From contig MU385743.1 of NCBI GenBank assembly GCA_022497155.1, positions 372,001-436,000 of the forward strand: a DNA stretch of 64,000 bases, written 5' to 3'. The notes under the pieces are model-generated. The model was not told where the DNA came from. It made no database searches and was given only the letters and a program-made list of their open reading frames with translations. Made by a program: the position numbers and the translations under genes. The DNA comes from Whalleya microplaca. Lineage: Eukaryota > Ascomycota > Sordariomycetes > Xylariales > Xylariaceae. Position 1 is the first letter of the stretch. Every line of letters begins with the position of its first letter. This document shows positions 34,440-44,500 of the stretch, piece after piece.

Positions 34440-37036
34440 CTAATCAATCCACCCTTCGCTATAACTCGCAAGCTGGCTTAACCAAGCATCCGAGCTATCC
34501 TCCAGCGAACTCGTGTCTCCAACCCGCTCGCTTCTGCGCCCGAGACCACCACCACATGCATCGTCCTTCCCCCCATCACGGGGCGGAGGAGGAGGCGACT
34601 CAGGGACCTCGATGCCCTGCCTCGACGGGCCATGATGATGACTACTTCCACCACCAGCACCAGCACCCCCTAACTCCGGGATCCTCGGCGCCGCCGCAGC
34701 CACAGGCGTAGCACGCCCCATCCTCACCTCCAAGACAGCACAACAAGCATCGAGCGCGCGCTTCGCCGCCTCCTCGACCGCCGCATCCGTCGGGTTCTGC
34801 AGCATCTTGCCGCCCCCGCCCAGCTGGGACGTGCGACGGCGGTGCGTCCCCGTCTTCGCCAGCACGCAGGCGAGGAACACGTGCGCCTTGACGCTGGTCT
34901 CGCCGCGCAGGATGCGGCGCCGCGTCAGCGCCGCCGCGTCCTCGATCGCCTGCAGGAGCTCGCGGCGGGACAGCGAGGCCGCCGCCGGCGCCGAGTCCTC
35001 GCGCTGTTGGAGGAGGACTTCTGCGCATACTGTTATCGCGGCTGCGAGGAACACGGACTTGAAGAGGCCGTCGCCGTAGACGCGTAGGTTGTTGTAGACG
35101 TCGTGCGAGGGCGTGGTGGTGGTGGTGGTGGTGGCGCTGGTGTCGCGACCGCGGGGCTCGTTGGTGCTGGTGCTGCTGGTGGTGGTGGTGGTGTTGCGCG
35201 AGGGCGAGAGGAGGAGGAGCGAGCATTCTAGGCAGACGGTCCGCGAGAAGTAGTAGGTCACATCACTAGCCGCCTTGTACGCAAACTGCGCGTGCAGGAT
35301 TAGTAGGAAGCGCCGTGCCAGGAGGTCCTGCAGCTGGATCTGGAAGGCGGATGGTGTGGTGGGGGCGAACGAGTCGATGAGATCCGATGTCTCGCGGAGA
35401 TTGGTCGTGAGCTCGGCCCCCATCCGCTGGGCTGCGTCGTAGGGGAACTCGGAGCGGAACCGGCTCAGCGTCTCGGCGATCTTGAGCCGGATCGGGAGCG
35501 ATCTCATGAGGGCACATTGGGTCGAGTTTTGCGTGAGCGTGGTCGTCGGCTGGGACGCCGGCAAGGTCTTGATCGATTCGCTGAGCTGGGAGTCATCCAG
35601 GTTGGAGGGCAGCTCGCACGAGTCGAGAGTCTCGCTGGAGATGACGAGGTGCATGCCCGAGTCGAGACCGGCCTGCACCGCCAGCTCGAGCACCGTCGCC
35701 CACAGCCTCCGCCGGATCTCGGCCTCAAAGGGGCTGACGGGAAGTTGGCTGGGGCCGAAGTGGAGACCGATGGCCATGGCACTCTGCACAAGCGATGCCG
35801 TGGTAATCCAAAAGAGGTCTCCCCCAAGGGCATTCGTGTTGGTCAGCAGAGCGAGGATAAGGAGACACTGTGTCTGTACACCACAAAGGTCAAGGTGCTT
35901 CTTCCGGAAAGGGGCCGCAAGCCGTATATGAGCAGCGTGTATCCATTGCGTCGACTGCTCGTGCAATGTCGAGCCATCGGCACCATCGGACGACCAGGGA
36001 TCCTGGTAGAAACACGTACCGATAGCCATGACAAGCAGGAGCTGGAGCTCGAAGCACTCGCTGGCTGCTTGCGGGTTGCTCCAGTACTGCACGTAGTCGT
36101 GCTTGAAGGTAGGGACATGCAGAACCCGGAACACTGACTCGAAAGTTCGCAGGTACAGCTGCACCAGCCGATCCGAGACCTCCTTCGGCGGTATGAATTC
36201 TCGGAGAGGCTGCGAGAGGAGCTGCGGATCGGGGCTGTTCTTGGCCTTGAGCCCCCGCGCTAACCTCTTGCATTTCCGCAGGACGGGATGGCCCTCGCCG
36301 TGGAAGACGGCACAGCTGATATCATGGAACAGACCTTGTTGCTCGTACTTCTCTCCTCAAGAGGTAACATTAGCTCGAGGACCAGCTGACTGGTTCTTCC
36401 GTAATTTACCTTTCTGCAGAGCGTCATCCAATGACTCGGCCCGTACAATCTGGACTTTTGGAAGACTACCTTGGCTAATTCTTGGGATGATGAGCTTGTT
36501 GGCCGTGTGGCATCTACTGCAGCGGAATCTGCTACAGGCTTTACGCCGTCAGGCTCAAGCAGACCGCCAACCGATGCATCTGTGAAGGGTATATTGTTGG
36601 TATCGATAAGCATGTTGAGTGGCAATGTCAGCGCACTAAGGTTTGTGGGATCGAACCAGCTCGTGCCCCCCGTGTCGACGGATATAGCAGCTGTCAGAGG
36701 ATCTGTGCTAGCGTCGGCGGTACTGGGAAAAGCATTAAAGTAGTTGGCCGCCGTCGAGACGGGCAACGACGGTCTTGGCCCAAAAGCATACATTGTCTGG
36801 GCAGCTGTCGAGGTTGAGCCTATGTAAGGCGGCTTGATGCCACCGTCTTGGTCGCCCGAGATGCCACCGCTGGTGGAATACGAGTTGTAGTATGTGCAGG
36901 CCGAGTTAGACTGGATGCATTGAGTGCACGGAATACTCCGATCACAGGCGATTTTCCGCCGACGGCATTCCGTACATACGACAGCCTGCCTCCGCCGCTT
37001 GCGTGAAGACCCACCCTGGCTCGTTTGAGCACTCAT
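34440..37036 (-). CDS. Zn(II)2Cys6 transcription factor with fungal_trans domain, 845 aa
   Basis: Two minus-strand exons, 37036-36410 and 36350-34440. The intron has donor GTAAAT and acceptor GAGAG, phase 0, joining MTLCRK to KYEQQGLFHD. The binuclear zinc cluster is at residues 21-47 (C-x2-C-x6-C-x5-C-x2-C-x6-C), preceded by a basic RKRRR patch. The second exon holds the fungal-specific regulatory domain, with LYLRTFESVFRVLHVPTF, then LATNTNALGGDLFW-like LLTNTNALGGDLFW and the RRRLWATVLEL block. The C-terminus contains Ser/Thr/Gly-rich and His-rich linkers. It lies about 2.6 kb from the PKS-NRPS cluster, on the same strand as the nearby MFS gene. Its own promoter lacks the CCGCGGAG sites found in the cluster, so I lean against it being the cluster regulator. 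Confidence 0.9.
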
Positions 37037-37724
37037 CTCTCTCTTCTAGGTGTTATACTTAGACCGGGCTCAACGGGAGCGTTGTACAACGTAGATGAAG
37101 ATAGTGATACACACGGACGTCGTATCAAACATCAACGACGGAAACCTCGGGTGCCCAGGATGCGTTTCTGTTATCATTGTTCCATTATCACTACCAACTA
37201 TTCAAATTATTAGAAATTGTTTGATGTTTATACTTCTAAATGTTTAATCTGGCAGTTTAGTAACAATATGTCAGACATGCTAACTAGAGGTCCAAGTCAA
37301 TTGAGGCGGTTGCACAGTTTTGTGGTTCTCTCCTGTTTGAGGTTAGTGAGGTTGGCTGCCAGGCCCAGACCATACAGTCTTCAATATATGTGCGTCGTCC
37401 ATCCATGGCATGTTACCTCACGAGATGACTGATATGGTGATGAATTCAAGGTGGTCTCCACTAGATCTAATGCCAGGTACTTTGCACAAGGATTGATTTA
37501 GGGGATGACGTGTGCTTAGTCATTCACATGTTGGACTACAACTACAGCAGCCAAAGCGGTTCTTGGTGCAAGGGCTTCGTACTGGACTTACATCGCTTAT
37601 ATAGTTTGATGTAATAACCTCATGGCTGCTACCATATGTTACATACCATCTCAAGGCCGTACCCCACCCCTATGCATAATTACAGGATCTGATAAACATG
37701 ATCTCCAGGGGCTTTGCCACTGAC

Positions 37725-38015
37725 CCGAAAAGGGGCCTAACCTTGTGTGAGGTTAGGTCCACTTACTCTCGCATATATGGCGTATACCACGGCCGTACCA
37801 TATATCAAAGCATCGCATCATATGCCGGGGACTGATATAAATCCGTTGTGCTCAACCGTTTGAAAAGAGCGTGAATCCGAACCCAACAGTCCCACCGGAG
37901 CGACCTCTCTTCCACGGAAGTGATGCTACCGGGTATATTGATGATGTATGAGTAAAACCTACCACCTGCAGATTATCACTCCACTGCTCTGCCACTAAAC
38001 TAACCTAGCGATAAT
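37725..38015 (-). repeat. SINE-like repeat, copy A
   Basis: It shares with copy B the word TATATGGCGTATACCACGGC, then ATAAATCCGTT, then ACCACCTGCAGATTAT and CTAACCTAGCG. On the minus strand it begins with a tRNA-like head: GTTAGTTTAGTGGCAGAGCAG (A-box-like D-arm), then CTGCAGGTGG and a weak B box. Confidence 0.6.
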
Positions 38016-38044
38016 ATTAACAAAGCAGGTGCTAGAAAATAAAA

Positions 38045-38415
38045 CAATAAAACACAAAAGTTGTCCTAGCCTAGTTGGAAGTTAGGACTATTATAGTGTA
38101 TATGGCGTATATCACGGCTGTGCCATCCACTAAGCCTCCTTGGGTATTGCAACAAATACCGAGAGCTGAAACAAATCCGTTACCTTAAATATCCCTAGAG
38201 GGCCGGGGAGTTAAACCCAATAGTCTTACCTTAATAGCCTTTTTCTACAGAGGGAATTATTGATGTTGAGCTAATAAAGTGAGTCAGGTTCGATTCCTAT
38301 TGGCATTCGCTTTGTTAGCTCATTCGAATGGTGCCATAGAGGTACAAGAATTAAACATACCACCTGCAGATAATTAGTCTGCTCTCCTACTGCTGATCTA
38401 ACCTAGCGTATAAAC
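38045..38415 (-). repeat. SINE-like repeat, copy B
   Basis: It is homologous to copy A along most of its length, with mainly transition differences. Its tRNA-like head has a clean anticodon-type hairpin on the minus strand: GCAGA, seven-base loop CTAATTA, TCTGC. That would place AAT (Ile) at the anticodon. It carries an extra segment at 38269-38323. Confidence 0.6.
38269..38323 (+). repeat. 55-bp insert with inverted ends and a B-box-like core
   Basis: The ends GAGCTAATAAAGTGA and TCGCTTTGTTAGCTC are inverted repeats with two mismatches. The centre reads GGTTCGATTCC. It is absent from copy A at the same place, and a related copy lies at 26258-26320. Confidence 0.6.
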
Positions 38416-38469
38416 CCCATATAGCTAATGTCGCCTGATCCCAAAGGAACGGGTGAATGTCACCATTTG

Positions 38470-38590
38470 ACACAAAAAGAAAGGGACCTTACCTGGTTTG
38501 AGCTCCGGACGACTGATTTTGGCAGATCTGGCGTATATCATGGCTGGAATATATGAGGGTCCCTGTGCATTATATCAGCCGCACATCTTA
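38470..38590 (-). repeat. SINE-like repeat, copy C (partial)
   Basis: It has CACAAAAAG...GGCGTATATCATGGCTGG and a downstream ATATCAGCC, matching the left part of copies A and B. The tRNA-like head is missing. Confidence 0.5.
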
Positions 38591-39670
38591 TGTAATAGAT
38601 CTTACGCCTACTTTTAGTTTCAACTATTATGTGTTAACTTGAATCCTTAATTAAATATAAAATATTCACATTATTCTACTCTATTGTTTCATTCGTTCTA
38701 TAGCCGCCACATCAAATTGTTACCAACGTGTGGAAGTAAAGTGACAAAACCTGAAGTGGTTATTATATCACTATAATACAATACAACGGTAGAAGGTATA
38801 CTATGAATATGGTTACACTATTGAATCTAATGTGTATGGGAGACTAGACGTTGGAATTGGTGATTGGTTACACACATATTACGGTAATTGGACAGAAGTC
38901 TTCTCACACGTACAAACTAGATAAATGCGCGGCTTACCACATAACACGTAACAAGGATCATCGTCTTGTATCATGCCTATCCTTCTAGCACGCCATATCG
39001 CCCACAAGAGTAATATAAAGCTGATTTCTATTCCTCCCCGTATAAGATAGAATATTTCCCGAGATAACTTCTCGTATCGTTCGTACGAAACTACACCCTA
39101 AGCTATGCTTGTTTCCTTAAACAAGTGACTAGCCCAAGGATTTATACCCTATACTCGAAGAAAGTGACACAAATGACAGTTTATATTCCTCGGTCTGAAT
39201 TCAGGTAGTTAGCTGCTTGTTCTGCTGTTGAGGCATTACTGACTAGCCAATGGGCATCAATGAGTGGAAGATTTAAGACAGTAATGCAACCTCAGGCGTC
39301 AGCTTACGCTGCAGTCGATATTACCCTGGGCCTCACTCGAGGGAAAAGGACATACTTCCAAAATCGAATTAGCACTTGATATGACCAGTTAGTCATTCAG
39401 GAAGCTCTGTGCCCTTCAGAAGTCCTCTCTTACTATCTATAGGTATAGGGTGGAATGACTGCAGTTCGCAGCTCCACACCGGCTCATTTGTAATAGCATT
39501 TCCACCAGTTAACCCTCGGCTAGATTAGCTCCTTCACAACAACGGTAGTTAGGCTCTTCTCCACCCCCGGACTTCACTATGTCCATCATGAGTGGAAAAG
39601 CCAATTGAAGACTTAGGGACCTCATTGCGGTATACTCCATTCCCCTTAACTTGAAGTATCTAAGCCACAT

Positions 39671-40873
39671 CTAAATTAGATCATATACCAGCTTGACGCC
39701 ACTAACATCGCCCTTCCGCATCCTATCCAAACCCTTAATTACGCCTTGTAGGTTATCAGGGCCTTGTTCAAGGGGATGAGGGTGGATCTCTCCAGGAGTA
39801 TCAACTAATGTCTGCGTTGCTTGGTACCAGCTTTCAGCAAATGCTCGATCCTTTCGACGGGCTGGCCTCGCAAATGGCCTCGGCCAACTGACCTCCTTGC
39901 CAAACATGGTGTATACAAGGATGTAGTCAGGCTTGATATCCCGCCGCGTATGAGCGCGCACAGGTATAGGATTCAACCCCATGTACTTGCCGCCGGCACG
40001 CCCCATGGCTGCGTAGCAGATCCTCATGGAGCTAATATCGGTGATGCAGTCAAACACATACGCGAGTGCGTCAGCCGTATAACATCGAATGTCGTCACCG
40101 CAGCTGGGTGAGTGGTAGTCAAATGCCTCTTGGGCCCCCAGGGCCTTGACCATGGCAAAGTTATGCGGAGAACATGTACATACAGGCACGAGTCCTGATT
40201 TGCGAATCATCTGCAAAGCCATCGCACCGCAAGCCGTACTCCCGCCGTATACTAGTACGTATCGGTTGACTTCGGGGTTTTCAGGTGTTCCTATTGCAGA
40301 TGGCGGCAGCGGTGGTGCAAGATCTGCCTTGCACCCTCCTATGCCATTAGAAATGACTGCAGCTTCTCCACCCTGGCGATCCATATAGGGTAGTCGGAGA
40401 CGCCATTTCTGATACAATGCCATTCCCACGGTTGGGAGTGCAGCGCCAAGTGTCGCGCCGTGCTGATATGACAGATGTGGAGGGAGCAAGTAGACCAAAC
40501 CCCCCGCCACAGCAACGTAGTCAGCAAAAGCGCCGTTATCTGGTCGATTTGGGTTATTCCCACAGACGCAACCGAATACGGCGACTCCTACCTTCAACTG
40601 GCTGTTCTTGACTGACGTGCCCACCTTAACTATATCGCCTGCGAACTCACATCCTATAGTCGCTCCAACGTGTGGCGCCATATCGAGCATTTTGACGTCA
40701 ACGGGGTTGATTCCCACACATCTTACACGAACGAGGATCTCATCAGCCTCTAATACTGGCAGGGAACATTCCTCGTGAATCTCAACCTGCTTCGGACCTC
40801 GGGCTTTTAAAGCTCGTTGACTGTTTGGTAATGAATCCATATGATTAGAAATGAAGACTTGGATCTTGTCCAT
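39671..40873 (-). CDS. trans-acting enoyl reductase (zinc-free MDR), partner of the PKS-NRPS
   Basis: A single minus-strand exon of 400 residues from the ATG at 40873. It belongs to the quinone-oxidoreductase-like medium-chain dehydrogenases that serve as stand-alone ER partners (LovC, TenC, CcsC, LepG type). Visible motifs are VGINPVDVKMLD, GCEFAGDIVKVG, GAFADYV and the nucleotide-binding loop YVLVYGGSTACGAMALQM. The zinc ligands of true alcohol dehydrogenases are absent. These enzymes reduce alpha,beta-double bonds at chosen cycles while the chain sits on the PKS ACP, compensating for the dead ER region. It is divergent from the PKS-NRPS over about 720 bp. That shared upstream region has two CCGGGGAGATAA sites. 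Confidence 0.93.
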   Translation of the reverse strand: MDKIQVFISNHMDSLPNSQRALKARGPKQVEIHEECSLPVLEADEILVRVRCVGINPVDVKMLDMAPHVGATIGCEFAGDIVKVGTSVKNSQLKVGVAVFGCVCGNNPNRPDNGAFADYVAVAGGLVYLLPPHLSYQHGATLGAALPTVGMALYQKWRLRLPYMDRQGGEAAVISNGIGGCKADLAPPLPPSAIGTPENPEVNRYVLVYGGSTACGAMALQMIRKSGLVPVCTCSPHNFAMVKALGAQEAFDYHSPSCGDDIRCYTADALAYVFDCITDISSMRICYAAMGRAGGKYMGLNPIPVRAHTRRDIKPDYILVYTMFGKEVSWPRPFARPARRKDRAFAESWYQATQTLVDTPGEIHPHPLEQGPDNLQGVIKGLDRMRKGDVSGVKLVYDLI

Positions 40874-41594
40874 ATCACACTTTTGGACTTTATTAAGAAA
40901 AGAGAAACAATAATGATTACACAGAGATGGAAAACAAGGTAGACGCAACTAAGGAATTATAAGCAACTGGACACGTGCCTCAACCCTCTAAATTTGGTAA
41001 TATTGAGATCTGGAACCCACACCTTCGCCTAAAGGTTTCGTACAACCAAAGCCGTGGTTCATCCGGAGCTTCAGATCCGTAATCCTCCGAGATGTGTTCC
41101 GGGGAAATCGGGTGACGTGGGTGCGCGGCTTCCGTCATCCGGGGAGATAATTTGCAGACTACGAGGCAGAGTGTTTCATTGGCCCTCATCACCCGGGGAG
41201 ATAAAACGTAACAGAAACAACGAAGGGGCTTAACAAATCCTAGCTTCTTAATAATTGCGGATGGAGTTAGTGTAGTAAAAGTCTAGAAGGAATTTGATCA
41301 TGGAGATTGCATATGTGTTTTCAGGGTCTGAAATCTGGAACATACAAACTCCGATGTGAGGCTCCGTGTTAATTACGAGCAGACGTGAATCTTGCGATGA
41401 TCAACACGGCAGTAGAATCAACATAGTAGACAAAGATGGGAACTCACTGAGGAATGTTCTCCTATCATACTACTCATATAGTTATCGAATAAGCCACATA
41501 ATTCCAATGTCCCCTGAAAGTAGCTCATTCATGCCATCAGCTCTATGTCGTGAATTTCAATGATTATTCGCTCACTCCACTTTCTGAAAATAAT
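40874..41594. promoter_or_regulatory. bidirectional promoter of enoyl reductase and PKS-NRPS
   Basis: About 720 bp between divergent starts. It contains CCGGGGAGATAA at 41139-41150 and again at 41193-41204, a related TTCCGGGGAAAT near 41098, and TCCGGAGCTT at 41062-41071. The CGGGGAGATAA word recurs upstream of the cluster SDR gene. GATAA within it is an AreA-type HGATAR core. No coding sequence is supported here. Confidence 0.7.
41139..41204 (+). promoter_or_regulatory. two CCGGGGAGATAA elements
   Basis: Exact copies at 41139-41150 and 41193-41204. The CCGGGGAG half differs by one base from the CCGCGGAG sites of the other cluster promoters, and the GATAA end is a GATA-factor core. They lie about 390-455 bp from the PKS-NRPS ATG and 265-330 bp from the enoyl reductase ATG. 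Confidence 0.6.
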
Positions 41595-44500
41595 ATGTCT
41601 AAACCAGTGGGCATCATCGGGTCGGCATGCCGCTTCCCTGGTGGCGCAGACTCTCCATCTAAGCTGTGGGAGTTGCTGAAGGACCCCAAAGATGTTCTGA
41701 GGGAGTTCCCACCCGACAGACTGAATCTACGGAGCTTTTATCATCATAATGGCGAGCACCATGGCAGCACAGATGTTCAAAACAAAGGATATCTCTTATC
41801 CGAAGACATTCGCCAATTTGACACGTCCTTCTTCCGCATTAGTCCTTCGGAAGCAGACTGCATGGACCCACAGCAGCGTATGCTCCTAGAGACCGTCTAC
41901 GAGGCCCTCGAGTCGGCCGGCTGCTCCCTTGAACAAGTGAAGGGTTCGCTGACGTCTGTCTACGCCGGATTAATGAACGGCGACTATGCTGATATCCAAG
42001 CGCGCGACACCGAGACGATAGCTACCCACCACGGCACCGGCACTCACCGGAGCCTCTTGTCAAATCGCATCTCGTATTTCCTTGACCTTAAAGGTGCATC
42101 TATGACTATAGATACTGCCTGTTCCAGCTCGCTGGTGGCCCTGCACCAAGCGGTGCAGAGCTTACGACTCGGTGAGAGCGACATGGCCATTGTGGCGGGA
42201 GCCAACCTGATACTCGACCCGATTATGTACGTGGCCGAGTCGAAGCTACATATGCTCTCCCCGGACTCCCGGTCTCGTATGTGGGATGCGGCGGCCAACG
42301 GTTATGCACGCGGAGAGGGGTTTGCAGCCGTGATATTAAAGCCACTCGATAAGGCGATTTTCGACGGAGACCAGGTCGAGTGCGTTGTTCGAGGCAGCGC
42401 CGTGAACTCGGATGGTCGAACTGCGGGCATTACGGTACCAAGTGCTGCGGCCCAGACAGAGATGATCAGGCAGGCGTATCGAGACGCTGGTCTAGACCCT
42501 CTTGTCGAACGCTGCCAATTTTTCGAGGCCCATGGGACCGGTACCCGCGCTGGAGACCCAGTGGAAGCGAAGGCGATCCGGGATGCCTTCTTCCCGGAAG
42601 GGCACGATGATTCGGGCCCCTCAGGAAATCTGCTAGTAGGCTCTATCAAGACAATTGTTGGGCATCTAGAGGGATGTGCCGGACTGGCTGGAGTGCTGAA
42701 GGCGTCTCTTGCCATGCAGAATCACACAATCCTACCCAACATGCACTTTTCCGAGCTAAACCCAGGGGTTATACCCTTCTATGATCACCTTGAGATTCCC
42801 ATGAATACGATAAAGTGGCCCCAAGTCCCAGCCGGCTCGCCTCTGCGCACTAGCGTCAACAGCTTTGGCTTTGGCGGCACCAACGCCCACGTCATTCTTG
42901 AGAGCTTCCAGGGGGTAAAGCAGCAGGACGAGGAGCATTCTGACGATGAGAGGTTTGTAGGGCCGCTGATCCTGTCTGCCAATTCTCGATACTCGCTCGT
43001 GCGATCAGTACAAGCCCATGCTGATTACATCCGCAATAACAAGCGCCTTGACCTGGGCGACTTGTCCTGGACGCTACAGTTTCGACGCACGCACTTTGAT
43101 AACAACCGTGCCTTCTTCTCGGGGGCAACACGCCGCAAGCTGCTATCGTACATGGAAACCTTCGTTGCCGATAACAGTTCGGCTGATGACACTGCTGTCG
43201 GCGGTGAGAGCCATCCACGAACCCTTGGCTCTGATGGTGCTGCCATCCTAGGCATCTTCACCGGCCAGGGCGCACAGTGGCCGTCGATGGGCCGCAACCT
43301 GATCCATCACAGTCCGCTCTTCCGCGAATCTATCACCCGCTGCGAGAAGTCGCTGTCAACGCTAGGTGAAGATGCGCCGTCGTGGTCTCTAGAAAAGGAG
43401 CTTCTTGCCGAAGGGAATAACTCGCGCGTCGGGGAGGCAGCTATCTCACAGCCCCTTTGTACGGCAATCCAGATTGGCCTCGTCGACCTCTTGCGCGCAA
43501 GCGGCATCTCCCTGCGTAGCGTTGTTGGTCATTCGTCGGGCGAAATTGCCGCCGTGTACGCGGCCGGAATCATCTCAGCACATGACGCTATCCGAATCGC
43601 ATATTATCGTGGCTTCTACGCAGGGCTCATCAAAGGTCCTAAGGGCCAGAGTGGTGCTATGTTAGCCGCAAGCCTGTCATTTGACAGTGCTACCGAGCTC
43701 TGTGCAAGGCCAGAGTTTGTCGGGCGTGTTAATGTTGCGGCTGCGAATGCCCCTGTCAGCGTCACGCTGTCTGGAGATGTAGATGCGATTGACGAGGTAA
43801 AGGCTGAGTTGGATGCTGGGAAGACGTTTTCTAGGAAATTAAATGTCGACACGGCTTACCATTCGCATCATATGGAGCCCTGCGCCGCTGCTTATCTCGC
43901 ATCACTAACCGCGTGTGACATCCAAGTCCAACGGCCCGATGAAAGCTGTATTTGGGTATCGAGTGTGCATGGGGACGCGGACCTTGTGCTGGATGAAGAA
44001 GAAGACAGCACTCTAGATGTCCTGAAGGGTCAATATTGGGTAGACAATCTTCTTAACCCAGTCTTGTTTGCATCAGCAATAGAGTTCTCCCTTTGGAGAG
44101 CTGGCCCCTTCGATATCGTAACCGAGATTGGGCCCCATCCAGCGCTCAAGGGTCCCAGCACACAGATTTTCAAGGCCTCGTTGGGTTCTTCGCTGCCATA
44201 CTTCAGTGTTATGCGGCGTGGAGACGATGAAGTCGAGAGCTTCTCAGGAGGCCTGGGCTATCTATGGGAGCACTTCGGGTCTGCGGCACTGATTGACTTC
44301 GATGGATATCGTCGAGCGTTCACCAACCAACCAGGTAGAATCAGACCGCCGCGACTAGTCAAAGGACTACCTTCATATTGCTGGGATCACAGTAGAGTAT
44401 ATTGGAGAGAGTCACGCATCTCACACAACTTCCGTCTAAAAGACCGACGGATCCATGAAATGCTAGGCCGTAGAGCAATAGATGACATACCTGAGCTGCT

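Larger units (their letters stand above)
37037..39670. other. gene-free, repeat-bearing region at the cluster's left border
   Basis: No gene recognised. It contains three diverged copies of a tRNA-related repeat between 37.7 and 38.6 kb (listed separately). The remainder, 38600-39670, is AT-rich spacer with no structure I can name. Confidence 0.55.

Noticed and set aside
36260..36409. Continuation of exon 1 of the 37036 Zn2Cys6 gene past the GTAAAT donor
   Set aside because: The read-through sequence has no homology and stops, whereas splicing to 36350 joins directly to the conserved regulatory domain in phase.
41550..41594. Start of the PKS-NRPS at 41550
   Set aside because: That codon is GTG; the ATG at 41595 directly precedes the conserved KS start (MSKPVGIIGSACRFPGG).
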